Origin: Thermospira aquatica | GTDB taxonomy: Bacteria > Spirochaetota > Brevinematia > Brevinematales > Thermospiraceae | Assembly: GCF_023525255.1 (NCBI RefSeq) | Contig: NZ_CP073355.1 | Coordinates: 124,001 to 188,000, forward strand | Length of the DNA: 64,000 nucleotides | Direction: 5' to 3' | Part shown: piece after piece, positions 46,358-54,470 of the stretch | Layout of the letters: each line of letters begins with the position of its first letter | Position numbering within the stretch: position 1 is the first letter of the stretch | Position numbers and translations under genes: made by a program | Notes under the pieces: generated by a model | What the model saw: only the letters and a program-made list of their open reading frames with translations | Told to the model about the DNA's origin: nothing | Database searches by the model: none

Positions 46358-47593
46358 GTGGAGTTAGCGATGTTTGAAAGGAGACCTATTTACAGGGAAA
46401 CGGCGAAAGAGTATCAAAAAGCCAGCAAAAAGGAAAAAATGGAGATACTGGATTATTTTGTGAGGATAACAGGTTTAAAAAACCGAAACTATGCCGCCAG
46501 GCTCTTGAGGCAGCACGGAAAAACCATCTATGTAGGCAAAAAAAATTACCTTAAAGCCGACATAGCCAAGAAGGGCAAAAGACCTGGCAGAAAGAAAAAA
46601 TTCGGCGAAGAGGAACTAAAACTTCTAAAAAAGGTCTGGGAAATTGAAAACTACATGTGTGGCAAACGTTTAAAGCCAATTTTAAATGAAGTTTTAGATA
46701 ATCTCTTAGCAAACGGACATCTCCACGGTTCTCCACAGGCTATAGAAAACTTGCGCCATATAAGTGCTTCAAGTATTGACCGACTTTTGAAACATGAGCG
46801 TAAAAAGCTTGAGATAAAAGGACGAAAAGGTACAAAACCTGGAACGCTATTAAAGCAACAAATAGCTATACGCACGTGGGCAGAGTGGGATGAAAATTGC
46901 CCTGGGTTCATGGAGATTGATCTGGTAGCCCATGAGGGAGGAAATAGCCGGGGAGACTTTGCTCAAACATTAAATATGGTGGATGTTTGGAGCGGTTGGA
47001 CAGAGCTTGTGGCAATCAAAAACAAGGCTTCAAAATGGGTAAGAGAAGCCATAGAAAAAGTCAAAGGAAGACTTCCTTTTGAGTTACGGGGAATTGATTC
47101 TGATACCGGTGCTGAATTTATTAATCATCCTCTACGCGATTGGTGTGAGAAGCACCAGATAAAATTTACAAGGGGAAGAAGCTCCCGTTCCAATGATAAC
47201 TGCTACGTTGAGCAGAAAAACTATTCCATAGTCCGCCAGAATGTTGGATACTTCCGCTACGATACCGAGGAAGAAGTCTACTACTTGAACCGACTCTATG
47301 CGTATCTCAGGCTTTATGCCAACTTTTTCAACCGTTATGAAAATGACAGAGAAAAAGAGAACGGAAGCAAGGTGCAAAAGAAGCATGATGATATTAAAAC
47401 TCCCTACCAGCGGCTTTTAGAAAGCTCTTATGTAAGTGAGGCACAAAAGGAACGCCTAACAAGGCTTTATAAGGCTCTCGATTTGTTTCACCTAAGACAA
47501 AAAATTACAGCTTGCCAGAGAAAACTTTTCAGCCTTCAAAAGAAAAAGAATGTAAAAAACAAAAATTTGGAGGAAACTGTATGGAATTTTTGA
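46358..47593 (+). CDS. IS1202-like transposase, copy B
   Basis: 411 residues, nearly identical to copy A, with the same DDE residues and GTG start after CTGGAGG. The region around residue 325 reads FFNRYENDREKENG and is probably the ancestral form. Although the gene is intact, the left end of this element is separated by the IS256-type insertion, so copy B may no longer move unless the transposase acts on other copies. Confidence 0.88.
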   Translation: MELAMFERRPIYRETAKEYQKASKKEKMEILDYFVRITGLKNRNYAARLLRQHGKTIYVGKKNYLKADIAKKGKRPGRKKKFGEEELKLLKKVWEIENYMCGKRLKPILNEVLDNLLANGHLHGSPQAIENLRHISASSIDRLLKHERKKLEIKGRKGTKPGTLLKQQIAIRTWAEWDENCPGFMEIDLVAHEGGNSRGDFAQTLNMVDVWSGWTELVAIKNKASKWVREAIEKVKGRLPFELRGIDSDTGAEFINHPLRDWCEKHQIKFTRGRSSRSNDNCYVEQKNYSIVRQNVGYFRYDTEEEVYYLNRLYAYLRLYANFFNRYENDREKENGSKVQKKHDDIKTPYQRLLESSYVSEAQKERLTRLYKALDLFHLRQKITACQRKLFSLQKKKNVKNKNLEETVWNF

Positions 47594-47683
47594 GTACTTT
47601 TTTTTATGAGGCAATGATTCGAATTTCGAGTACTTTTTTATTTGACGCAACGGGGTATTTTGCACGTGAAAGGAGCAAAAAGC

Positions 47684-48754
47684 TTATTTCTTGTTAAGAG
47701 AAACAACAGAAGTAAACAGATAGGCAAAAAAAACATCCGGGGGCATATCAGCAAAAAGTTTTTCCTGTAATACCTGATAGAGTTCCTCTCTATCCCCAAC
47801 CCCCAGCTTGTTGTAAAGTTGATTGATGTGGTATTTGACCGTAGGAAGAGAAATAAAATTTTCATTTGCAATTGTCTGGATACGTTTCCCCTGGAGAATC
47901 CCCCGCAGAATATCGATCTCCCGAGAGGTGAGTTTAAACTGCTCCCATAACTGCTCCCGAGGAAGAAGAAGATGATCCAACCACTCCTGAAGCGGAAGAG
48001 CAAGAAAACGAACTCCCTGTGAAACCTTCTCACCCGGAAGTTCTATGGGATACCAGAACGAAAGAAACCAACAGGCTTTATTTTCCCCTTTCGCACAGGA
48101 AATAAGCTTATAGAGTTGCGATTTGCCCGCCCTGGTTTGGTCGTAATAACGGCGAATAGCCTCATTCTCACCAAAAAGCTCCCACAATTTGGGCTTTGTC
48201 TCTTCCGATAAATTAAGTTTCTCCCTGGCCAGAGCATTGGCATAGAATACCTGCCCCTCCTCCGTAAAATCAATCAAAAAAAAGGGAAGGCTATCAGCCA
48301 GAACACGAAAATAATTATCCAGTTTCTTGATGAGAGCGTCTTTTTTCTCTCGCTCAAGCGAAAGAACACGAGCCCTTTCTGTTTCATTCAGTGCCAGTTG
48401 AAGCATCACCATAAGCTCTCTCTCTTCAAACGGTTTAAGAAGATACCCGAAGATATTAAGCTCCATGAGACGCTCGATGTAAGCGCCAGTTGAGTAGGCA
48501 GAGAGACAGATGATGGGGACGTACCGCTCTCTCAGGATCTCTTGCGCCAGGTCAATCCCGCTTTTTTCTCCCTGGAGAACAATATCCATAATAATCACAT
48601 CCGGCAAGTGCCTCTGGAAAGCTCTTATGGCTTCATCAAAACTCCTTGCTATCTCACAGACCTTGTAGGAGTTCTTTTCCACCAGGCGGGCAATGTTCCA
48701 GGCAATGATACTCTCATCCTCAACGATAAGGATTTTTTTACTTTCTTCCTGCAT
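47684..48754 (-). CDS. Response regulator REC-PAS-LuxR (helix-turn-helix)
   Basis: 356 residues. Receiver domain ~8-125 (IVEDESIIAWN; phospho-Asp in VIIMDIVLQG; YLLKPFEE), a coiled linker, a PAS-like domain ~140-265 (LADSLPFFLIDFTEEGQVFYAN) and a C-terminal LuxR/GerE-type HTH ~280-345 (LTSREIDILRGILQGKRIQTIANE, TVKYHINQLYNKLGV). A DNA-binding regulator with an extra sensor domain. No cognate kinase is adjacent. There is no ribosome site: TATAAT at 48763-48768 is so close to the ATG that the mRNA may be leaderless. Its 3' end lies 29 bp from IS copy B. Confidence 0.88.
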   Translation of the reverse strand: MQEESKKILIVEDESIIAWNIARLVEKNSYKVCEIARSFDEAIRAFQRHLPDVIIMDIVLQGEKSGIDLAQEILRERYVPIICLSAYSTGAYIERLMELNIFGYLLKPFEERELMVMLQLALNETERARVLSLEREKKDALIKKLDNYFRVLADSLPFFLIDFTEEGQVFYANALAREKLNLSEETKPKLWELFGENEAIRRYYDQTRAGKSQLYKLISCAKGENKACWFLSFWYPIELPGEKVSQGVRFLALPLQEWLDHLLLPREQLWEQFKLTSREIDILRGILQGKRIQTIANENFISLPTVKYHINQLYNKLGVGDREELYQVLQEKLFADMPPDVFFAYLFTSVVSLNKK

Positions 48755-48762
48755 ACATTCGT

Positions 48763-48768
48763 ATTATA
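48763..48768 (-). promoter_or_regulatory. -10 box directly before the REC-PAS-LuxR start
   Basis: TATAAT on the minus strand, ending 8 bases before the ATG at 48754. Transcription would start within 1-3 nt of the start codon. No good -35 is visible at 16-18 bp. Confidence 0.5.
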
Positions 48769-48867
48769 CAATAAAATAAAGAAAAAACACCTATACTAAA
48801 GGTATAGTTTTTTGTAGAATATTTAAAAAAGATTGATTTTCACCAGAAAATACAATACATTTTTTGA

Positions 48868-50031
48868 TTAAGCTAAAAAATGCTGAAAAAGATACGTGGC
48901 TATAGATCGTGCTCCCCCTGCTTCACCCATATGTTCTTTTCCGATGGCTCCCCGTCTGAGACGCTCCTCTTCGTGATTGAACAAAAACACAATCTCCTTG
49001 ACTACTCCCTCAGGATAATCAGGACAAAAGGTAAGAGCATCCCCCAAAAGACGATGTTGCTCTCGAAAACGCCGTGCTGTTGTCTGAGGACCGCTCCCTT
49101 TAAAAGCAACCACCGGTTTTCCCAGTCCTGCTGCCTGTTCATTTGCTGTCCCTGCCAATCCCAGCACAACGGTGGCTCGATGAAGCACCTCAGCAAAAAC
49201 ACCACGGGTAAGAAGGATCGTGCACTCCCCTTTGCGAAGCAGAGGAAATGAATCCCCTCTCTGATACTCCCAGCCCTGGAGAGAAGCCAACAAAGCTATC
49301 TTTTCATCGGTGAGTGTTGTTGGCAATGCCGTTACCACATGACACGGTGATGTACGATACACACCCTCTACCACGGGAAGCATCATGAGAAAATTTTCAT
49401 AAGCCTCTTCACGACTGCCGGGCAAAAGGGCAAGCACGGGTTTCTCCGACGAGAGATCTAAAACCGAAGTCGGTTCCAGCTCATCCATGATAGGATTTCC
49501 CAAAAAAAGAGCCGCAATACCCTTTTTCTGCAGACAACTCGCCGTATACGCATCACGGGTAAGAAAAGCCTCCGTATGACGGAGAATATACCATTCCTCA
49601 ATAGCATAGTGAGGCTGGATATAGTTGGATTTGGGCAGGGATAGAAAAACCGTAGGCACATGGGGAAGCGCCTGTCTGGTAAGAAACAGCAGGGCTACAT
49701 CCCCCACCACAACTGACAGAGAAACACTATCACGATACTTTTGAAGATTCTTGATAAAACGAAAAACACTTCCTATACTTCCCGAGAAAAGATCTGCAAG
49801 AAACCCCCTCACGCTATGGGTAGGAAAACCACCAGAGGGTGGAACATACGAAGATGAAATGACTTCTATACCCCGAGAGATATAATCCTTTCCCTCGCTA
49901 ATGAGAGAAGCCCCCACCACCCGGTAACTTCTCTCGTTATTCTTGAGAAGAAAAGCAAGTTCTCGGGCAATGAGGGCTGCGCTTCTATCCTCTCCAAAAC
50001 AATTGCTTGTAAAGAGAACACTTTTCTCCAT
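48868..50031 (-). CDS. Lipid-A-disaccharide-synthase-related glycosyltransferase
   Basis: 387 residues, GT-B fold like LpxB/MurG: N-terminal FTSNCFGEDRSAALIARELA, central VVVGDVALLFL, C-terminal LALLPGSREEAYENF, VLGLAGTANEQAAGLGKPVVAF. These match the LpxB-related family (known from cyanobacteria and Deinococcus-like groups) rather than true LpxB. Substrate unknown; sugar transfer to an envelope lipid is plausible. It follows yebC by 2 bases, so it is likely co-transcribed with it. Confidence 0.78.
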   Translation of the reverse strand: MEKSVLFTSNCFGEDRSAALIARELAFLLKNNERSYRVVGASLISEGKDYISRGIEVISSSYVPPSGGFPTHSVRGFLADLFSGSIGSVFRFIKNLQKYRDSVSLSVVVGDVALLFLTRQALPHVPTVFLSLPKSNYIQPHYAIEEWYILRHTEAFLTRDAYTASCLQKKGIAALFLGNPIMDELEPTSVLDLSSEKPVLALLPGSREEAYENFLMMLPVVEGVYRTSPCHVVTALPTTLTDEKIALLASLQGWEYQRGDSFPLLRKGECTILLTRGVFAEVLHRATVVLGLAGTANEQAAGLGKPVVAFKGSGPQTTARRFREQHRLLGDALTFCPDYPEGVVKEIVFLFNHEEERLRRGAIGKEHMGEAGGARSIATYLFQHFLA

Positions 50032-50033
50032 GA

Positions 50034-50780
50034 TTAGCTATTCGCAAACTCTTCCAGTACGCTGTCCTCAATATCAGCATTTGAAGCCACATTCTGAACA
50101 TCATCGTGGTTTTCAAGTTCATCCATAAGCTTGAGAAGTTTCAACGCCTCTTCCTTTTCAAGTTTCATCGTGTTTTTCGGGAAGCGCCCTATCTCAGAAG
50201 AAGAGACCGTGTATTTCTTTTTCAATCCTTCAAGAACCTGGGTATAATTCTCCACAGGGGTATAGATCTCATACACATCCCCTTCGAGCTTTACATCATC
50301 GGCTCCCAGTTCAAGCGCTACTTCCATGATCTCGTCTTCACCTACTCCCTGCGCCTGAACAGCGATAAAACCCTTCTTATCAAACATCCAGGCAACACAA
50401 CCACTTTCTCCCAGGTTTCCGTTGTGCTTAGAAAAGATCTTGCGAATCTCAGCTGCGGTACGATTCTTGTTATCCGTCGTAATATCCATGATAACTGCTA
50501 CTCCACCAGGGCCATATCCCTCGTAAACAAGTTCTTCGTAGGTTGCTCCCTCGATCTCTCCTGTTCCTCGTTTGATGGCTTTCTCGATATTGTCTTTAGG
50601 CATATTGGCATCACGGGCTTTATCAATGGCAACACGAAGTTTTGGGTTGGTATCAGGATTGCCTCCGGCACGAGCCGCAATAATGATCTCTTTTACCAGC
50701 TTGGAGAAGAGATTACTTCTCTTGGCATCCTGGGCGCCCTTTCTCTGCTTAATATTGGCCCATTTATTATGACCTGACAT
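50034..50780 (-). CDS. yebC: YebC/TACO1-family protein
   Basis: 248 residues from the ATG at 50780 (GAGGAGG upstream), opening MSGHNKWANIKQRKGAQDAKR. YebC-type proteins were first called transcriptional regulators, but TACO1/YebC act in translation of polyproline stretches. Family segments YEGYGPGGVAVI and FSKHNGNLGESGCVAWMF are present. A strong promoter is upstream. Confidence 0.95.
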   Translation of the reverse strand: MSGHNKWANIKQRKGAQDAKRSNLFSKLVKEIIIAARAGGNPDTNPKLRVAIDKARDANMPKDNIEKAIKRGTGEIEGATYEELVYEGYGPGGVAVIMDITTDNKNRTAAEIRKIFSKHNGNLGESGCVAWMFDKKGFIAVQAQGVGEDEIMEVALELGADDVKLEGDVYEIYTPVENYTQVLEGLKKKYTVSSSEIGRFPKNTMKLEKEEALKLLKLMDELENHDDVQNVASNADIEDSVLEEFANS

Positions 50781-50807
50781 GGATATCCTCCTCGATAGAA
50801 TGGGTAT

Positions 50808-50836
50808 ATTATAGAGAAAAAATTTTTTTCTTGCAA
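50808..50836 (-). promoter_or_regulatory. yebC promoter
   Basis: Minus strand TTGCAA (50831-50836), 17 bp, TATAAT (50808-50813), followed by GAGGAGG and the yebC ATG at 50780. Confidence 0.75.
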
Positions 50837-50867
50837 TTTTTTGACCACTGGATCGCAAAAAATACCT

Positions 50868-52415
50868 TTACTTATTTGACCCTGAAGAAAAAGTATTAGT
50901 TTGGGAGAGGAGACGAATCTGTTCCTCATAATATCGGATACGCCTTTCCAGCTCTCCCATACTCTCTTGAGAGATACGATCACTATTGCGGTAGATACTA
51001 AGCCAGAGAGCATACTCTCTCGTCAACTCCTCAATCAGACGGCTAATCGTCTGGATTTCATGTATTTTCTGGAGAACATGAGGAGGATACGTCTGAATCG
51101 TGAGATTGGTAATATGATTGGTGATATGAATCGTATTCGTCAAGAAAATAGCATTGGTCGCAGGAATTGGGGTGGAAAGAGTAGGCACAATGGGGACATT
51201 GGTTTCTCTCTGATTAGTTGAGGTCTCGGGAATGGGAATATTAGTCTCCACAATGAGAGAACTCACTTCTCGATAGTTAATAAAAAAGTTTTTTGTCCCT
51301 GTGATGGTGTTAGTAGTACCGTCAGCAAGCGCGGTAACGGTAACTTTGACAGGGAAATTTCCTACAATAGTGCCACTACGCTGAAGGTTCCAGTAGGCTT
51401 TGCGACTTTCTCCGGGTAATACCTTGAGATAGGCAATGGTATTGGTGTCACCTTCAGCAAGCGTAAAACCTTTCGGAAGAGTAAGCGTAAAATGAAGACT
51501 GTCGAGGGGCACAGCACCTGTGTAGGTGAGGTCTGCCGAAACCTGAACAGGGGGAGCTTTCACCTCTTCCGGGAGAACAAGGGAGAGAAGAAGATTATTG
51601 GTTGTAAAACTCTCCTCCGTGTGAATACCATAAAGGCTATGGATAAGCATGCTTTGCCCTGGTCCAAGGGTTACGGGATTATAGTAAAGGGCCACAGCAC
51701 CACTGTACTGAGAGGAAGGCTTGAGATTTTGTGAGGTATTTAAGGGAACGTCCCAGAGATTGTCGTAGAGCTTATTCCAGCTGGCAAAGATCACCTGAGA
51801 GGGTAAGGTAAGTTCCAATCCCTTGAGACTACCCCGCACCTTGAGAGCATTGTCAGCAGAAACAGCATACCAGTAATCAGGGATACTTTCCTGATAGAAG
51901 GCCGTCTCCCGCGAAACCCATCCCTTTCCAGGAATACCAAAGCTTGAAACACCGCTTTCCTTGAGATAAACATCAAGAAGAAGCCGTAATCCTACTGAAA
52001 ACTTTTGTTTTGTGTTGTTTTTCAGACGGTAGGAGATTCGCACATGGTTCGAAAGGCCTGTCACAGGATTGGGAGCAAAAGAGAGTATCTGCTCAATGGC
52101 AACCCCTTTTACCGCCCAGAGAGTGATAATGGCATTACTCATGATTTTCGGCCGTTGTTCATAGTTGCCTTGATCAGAACCAAAGATAATGTTTTCATTG
52201 TTCATTCTAATCGTGGCTATCGTTGTCGGAGGAAATTTGTTGTACAAAAGATAGGCATTGTTATCAGCAGGAGAGCGTGGATCTCCCTCGATAGTTTTGA
52301 TGTAAAAAGCTGCCTTGCTTTCATCATGATAAATAGCCAGATACTCATTAGAAAGCACAAGGAGAGCCCACATACTATAGGGAAGAAGAAAAAAAAGCAT
52401 CAACACCTTTTTCAT
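50868..52415 (-). CDS. Exported protein of unknown function
   Basis: 515 residues. Signal peptide KKVLMLFFLLPYSMWALLVL, followed by beta-rich domains (VSADLTYTGAVPLDSLHFTLTLP resembles an Ig-like adhesion or CARDB-type strand pattern), a Thr/Pro/Asn-rich linker (ETNIPIPETSTNQRETNVPI) and a C-terminal coiled coil (MGELERRIRYYEEQIRLL). Family not recognised. It overlaps the upstream TPR gene by 4 bases, suggesting the two work together in the periplasm. Confidence 0.72.
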   Translation of the reverse strand: MKKVLMLFFLLPYSMWALLVLSNEYLAIYHDESKAAFYIKTIEGDPRSPADNNAYLLYNKFPPTTIATIRMNNENIIFGSDQGNYEQRPKIMSNAIITLWAVKGVAIEQILSFAPNPVTGLSNHVRISYRLKNNTKQKFSVGLRLLLDVYLKESGVSSFGIPGKGWVSRETAFYQESIPDYWYAVSADNALKVRGSLKGLELTLPSQVIFASWNKLYDNLWDVPLNTSQNLKPSSQYSGAVALYYNPVTLGPGQSMLIHSLYGIHTEESFTTNNLLLSLVLPEEVKAPPVQVSADLTYTGAVPLDSLHFTLTLPKGFTLAEGDTNTIAYLKVLPGESRKAYWNLQRSGTIVGNFPVKVTVTALADGTTNTITGTKNFFINYREVSSLIVETNIPIPETSTNQRETNVPIVPTLSTPIPATNAIFLTNTIHITNHITNLTIQTYPPHVLQKIHEIQTISRLIEELTREYALWLSIYRNSDRISQESMGELERRIRYYEEQIRLLSQTNTFSSGSNK

Positions 52416-53128
52416 AATCCCTCCTTCCCGAGAAGAGCTTTTAGCTCATCAATCTTTTGTTTTTTTAAATCAAGAAGCTGATTTTGAAGCTCAAGAAGTC
52501 GAGCAAGCATCTTGAGATACTGCGTTTGATCGGCGGAAATCTTTTGGAGATCTGATTCGGTTGTCCTGGTGCTCTGGAGACTGGACTCTATCGTTTGTAT
52601 CAGTTGTCGGGTATGATACGCATACGCTGATGATGGAAACCTCTTTAACAGTTCCCGATACAATCCAAGTGCCCGGTAGTACTCCCCACGAGCAGAAAAT
52701 GCTCTACCAAGCCAGTAGAGTGCCCCGTCCTCATTGGCATCTTCTAAAGCATATCGATTAAGATAATCTGAAAGAAGCGCCACACCGGCTTCATGATCTC
52801 CCATTATAACATACATACGAGCCATATTGTACAGAGCTCTTGGATATACTGCTGTGTCACTATAGGATTCCAGAACACGACGATAGTATTTCTGCGCCGT
52901 TTGATAAGATTGATTTACCAGTGCAATATCCCCAAGGTAATTGTAGGCTCGTGCCTGGTACTCTTTTGGCATAAGCGGATCTTGAAGGCTTTGCTGCAAA
53001 AGACTCTGAGCAAGCGTGTAGTTTTGGCTGGCGATCGCGTCAAGAGCCTGAAGATACGTCTTCGGGGGCTGGTTTGCCCAAAAAAGACACCCCCATCCCA
53101 GAAAAACAAGAACATACACCTTACGCAT
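52412..53128 (-). CDS. Exported TPR-repeat protein
   Basis: 238 residues. Signal peptide VYVLVFLGWGCLFWA, then at least four tetratricopeptide-like repeats (ARAYNYLGDIALVNQSYQTA, ALYNMARMYVIMGDHEAGVAL, ALYWLGRAFSARGEYYRALG) and a C-terminal coiled coil. YbgF/CpoB-like layout but with repeats first. It overlaps aroQ by 8 bases and the next gene by 4. Confidence 0.8.
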   Translation of the reverse strand: MRKVYVLVFLGWGCLFWANQPPKTYLQALDAIASQNYTLAQSLLQQSLQDPLMPKEYQARAYNYLGDIALVNQSYQTAQKYYRRVLESYSDTAVYPRALYNMARMYVIMGDHEAGVALLSDYLNRYALEDANEDGALYWLGRAFSARGEYYRALGLYRELLKRFPSSAYAYHTRQLIQTIESSLQSTRTTESDLQKISADQTQYLKMLARLLELQNQLLDLKKQKIDELKALLGKEGL

Positions 53129-53570
53129 GAGATTTCTCCCTAAGGAAGTGGATCAACGCCAGCAGACCGAGATCATACGAGTAATCCCCAAATCCCGTAA
53201 TGACCCCTAACGCCTTATCTGCCAGAAACGAATGATGACGAAACGCTTCTCTGGCATAAATATTTGAAAGATGAATCTCAATAAAAGGTAAATTGACTGC
53301 AAGTAAAGCATCGCGAAGGGCAATCGATGTATGCGTATAAGCCCCTGCATTGACAAGAGCCCCCCGTGCTGAAAGCCCATTATGATGAATAAAAGACACA
53401 ATATCCCCTTCACTGTTTGATTGAAAAGCCAAAAGCTTGTATCCCTCCTGAGAGGCTTGTTGGGTCAATCGCTCAACAATCGCCTGCAGAGTGGTTTTTC
53501 CATATTTTTCTGGTTCTCGGATTCCCAGCATATTGAGATTTGGGCCATTAATAAGAAGCAACGTCTCCAT
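53121..53570 (-). CDS. aroQ: Type II 3-dehydroquinate dehydratase
   Basis: Third enzyme of the shikimate pathway. 149 residues with NGPNLNMLGIREPEKYG (catalytic Tyr in KYG), NSEGDIVSFIH, NAGAYTHTSIALRDAL and IEIHLSNIYAREAFR (catalytic His). No other shikimate gene is nearby; it sits between envelope genes in a run of overlapping genes. Confidence 0.95.
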   Translation of the reverse strand: METLLLINGPNLNMLGIREPEKYGKTTLQAIVERLTQQASQEGYKLLAFQSNSEGDIVSFIHHNGLSARGALVNAGAYTHTSIALRDALLAVNLPFIEIHLSNIYAREAFRHHSFLADKALGVITGFGDYSYDLGLLALIHFLREKSHA

Positions 53571-53577
53571 ACTTACC

Positions 53578-54423
53578 TCACTTTTTGTAAGAGTACAACA
53601 TCTTTACAGGTTTGATAGAGAGATCTATAATCAGACTTTCTGTCTCGGCGGTAAAAGGGATAAGATGAGCTACTTTGTCATAAAGCTGAAGTTTTTCCCA
53701 TTCTTTCTCAGAAAAATCCTGTGCTATAATAAAGTTTTCATCCTCTTCTTTTTGTGAAAGATAGAGATACAGAGACTCTCGCGGCATGGTATTTTTTAAA
53801 AGGATCACAATAGCTCTCCCATACGAAAACCAGTACCACGAATCAGAAGTTCCAAATATTCTCTCGGAAAATCGTACAGAAAAGGTAGGACAGAGAATCG
53901 AAAAATGAGAGAGAATGTGATTTTGGATACAAAAACCCCGAAACTCCTCCTCGGTAACCTCAGCCCTTGTATCCACAAGAACAGTAAAAGCCGGTCGTGC
54001 ACTATGAGTCCAGACACTTCCCATTCTGACTATAGCAAACGAAAAATTCTTCTTCTTATCAAAAGGAGGGGTCACAACTGTAGTCATAGCATTCGAAGGA
54101 AAAAAACGAGGAAGAAAGGTATAACTTGCTTCTTCCTCAACATCCTCGAAAATCACATGATGAAAAGTATTGGAAAATGGACGTTCCAGATACCAATCGA
54201 TATCCCCTGTCATGGTAAAATTAAGATACGTTGTCTGAGGTAAAAGAGTTTTATAAACTACTGAAAGAGAACGAAAAAACCGATCTTCCGTCATAACCAC
54301 AGGACCAAAAACCGAGGAAGAAATCGTATTCCCATTCACTTTTATTATATTCTCTTTTGTAAGTCTTTGACAAGCCCCCAACACACTCAAAGCAAAGAAA
54401 GAAAACCATATCATCCTTTTCAT
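53578..54423 (-). CDS. Predicted lipoprotein of unknown function
   Basis: 281 residues. The signal peptide ends in a lipobox (ALSVLGAC), so Lgt/Lsp would process it to a lipid-anchored protein with Cys at ~18. The mature part has no motif I recognise. The ATG at 54423 lacks a ribosome site; the upstream bases include GCCGATAG, close to a sigma-28 -10, and transcription may begin within a few bases of the start. A GTG at 54435 would add four residues. Confidence 0.72.
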   Translation of the reverse strand: MKRMIWFSFFALSVLGACQRLTKENIIKVNGNTISSSVFGPVVMTEDRFFRSLSVVYKTLLPQTTYLNFTMTGDIDWYLERPFSNTFHHVIFEDVEEEASYTFLPRFFPSNAMTTVVTPPFDKKKNFSFAIVRMGSVWTHSARPAFTVLVDTRAEVTEEEFRGFCIQNHILSHFSILCPTFSVRFSERIFGTSDSWYWFSYGRAIVILLKNTMPRESLYLYLSQKEEDENFIIAQDFSEKEWEKLQLYDKVAHLIPFTAETESLIIDLSIKPVKMLYSYKK

Positions 54424-54470
54424 AGATATATACACTATCGGCAGAAAAACAAGAGAGTTAAATAGAAAAA

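Larger units (their letters stand above)
43565..47654 (+). mobile_element. IS1202-like element copy B, split by an IS256-type insertion
   Basis: The left 21 bp of the element (43565-43585) match exactly the left end of copy A (43720-43740), and the rest runs from 46274 to 47654. Between them sits the IS256-family element with a 9-bp duplication, TAATAAAAG. Rejoined, the element is ~1.4 kb and carries one intact transposase (46358-47593). The flanks are CTTTT (left) and GTATT (right), so no target duplication is visible for copy B. Each terminus holds two tandem ~27-bp subrepeats containing TTGC..TCA and AAAAGTACT. Confidence 0.8.

Noticed and set aside
49020-49038. A further 19-mer copy inside the LpxB-related gene
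   Set aside because: Only the GGTAAGAGC end matches well; it is coding sequence and looks like chance similarity.
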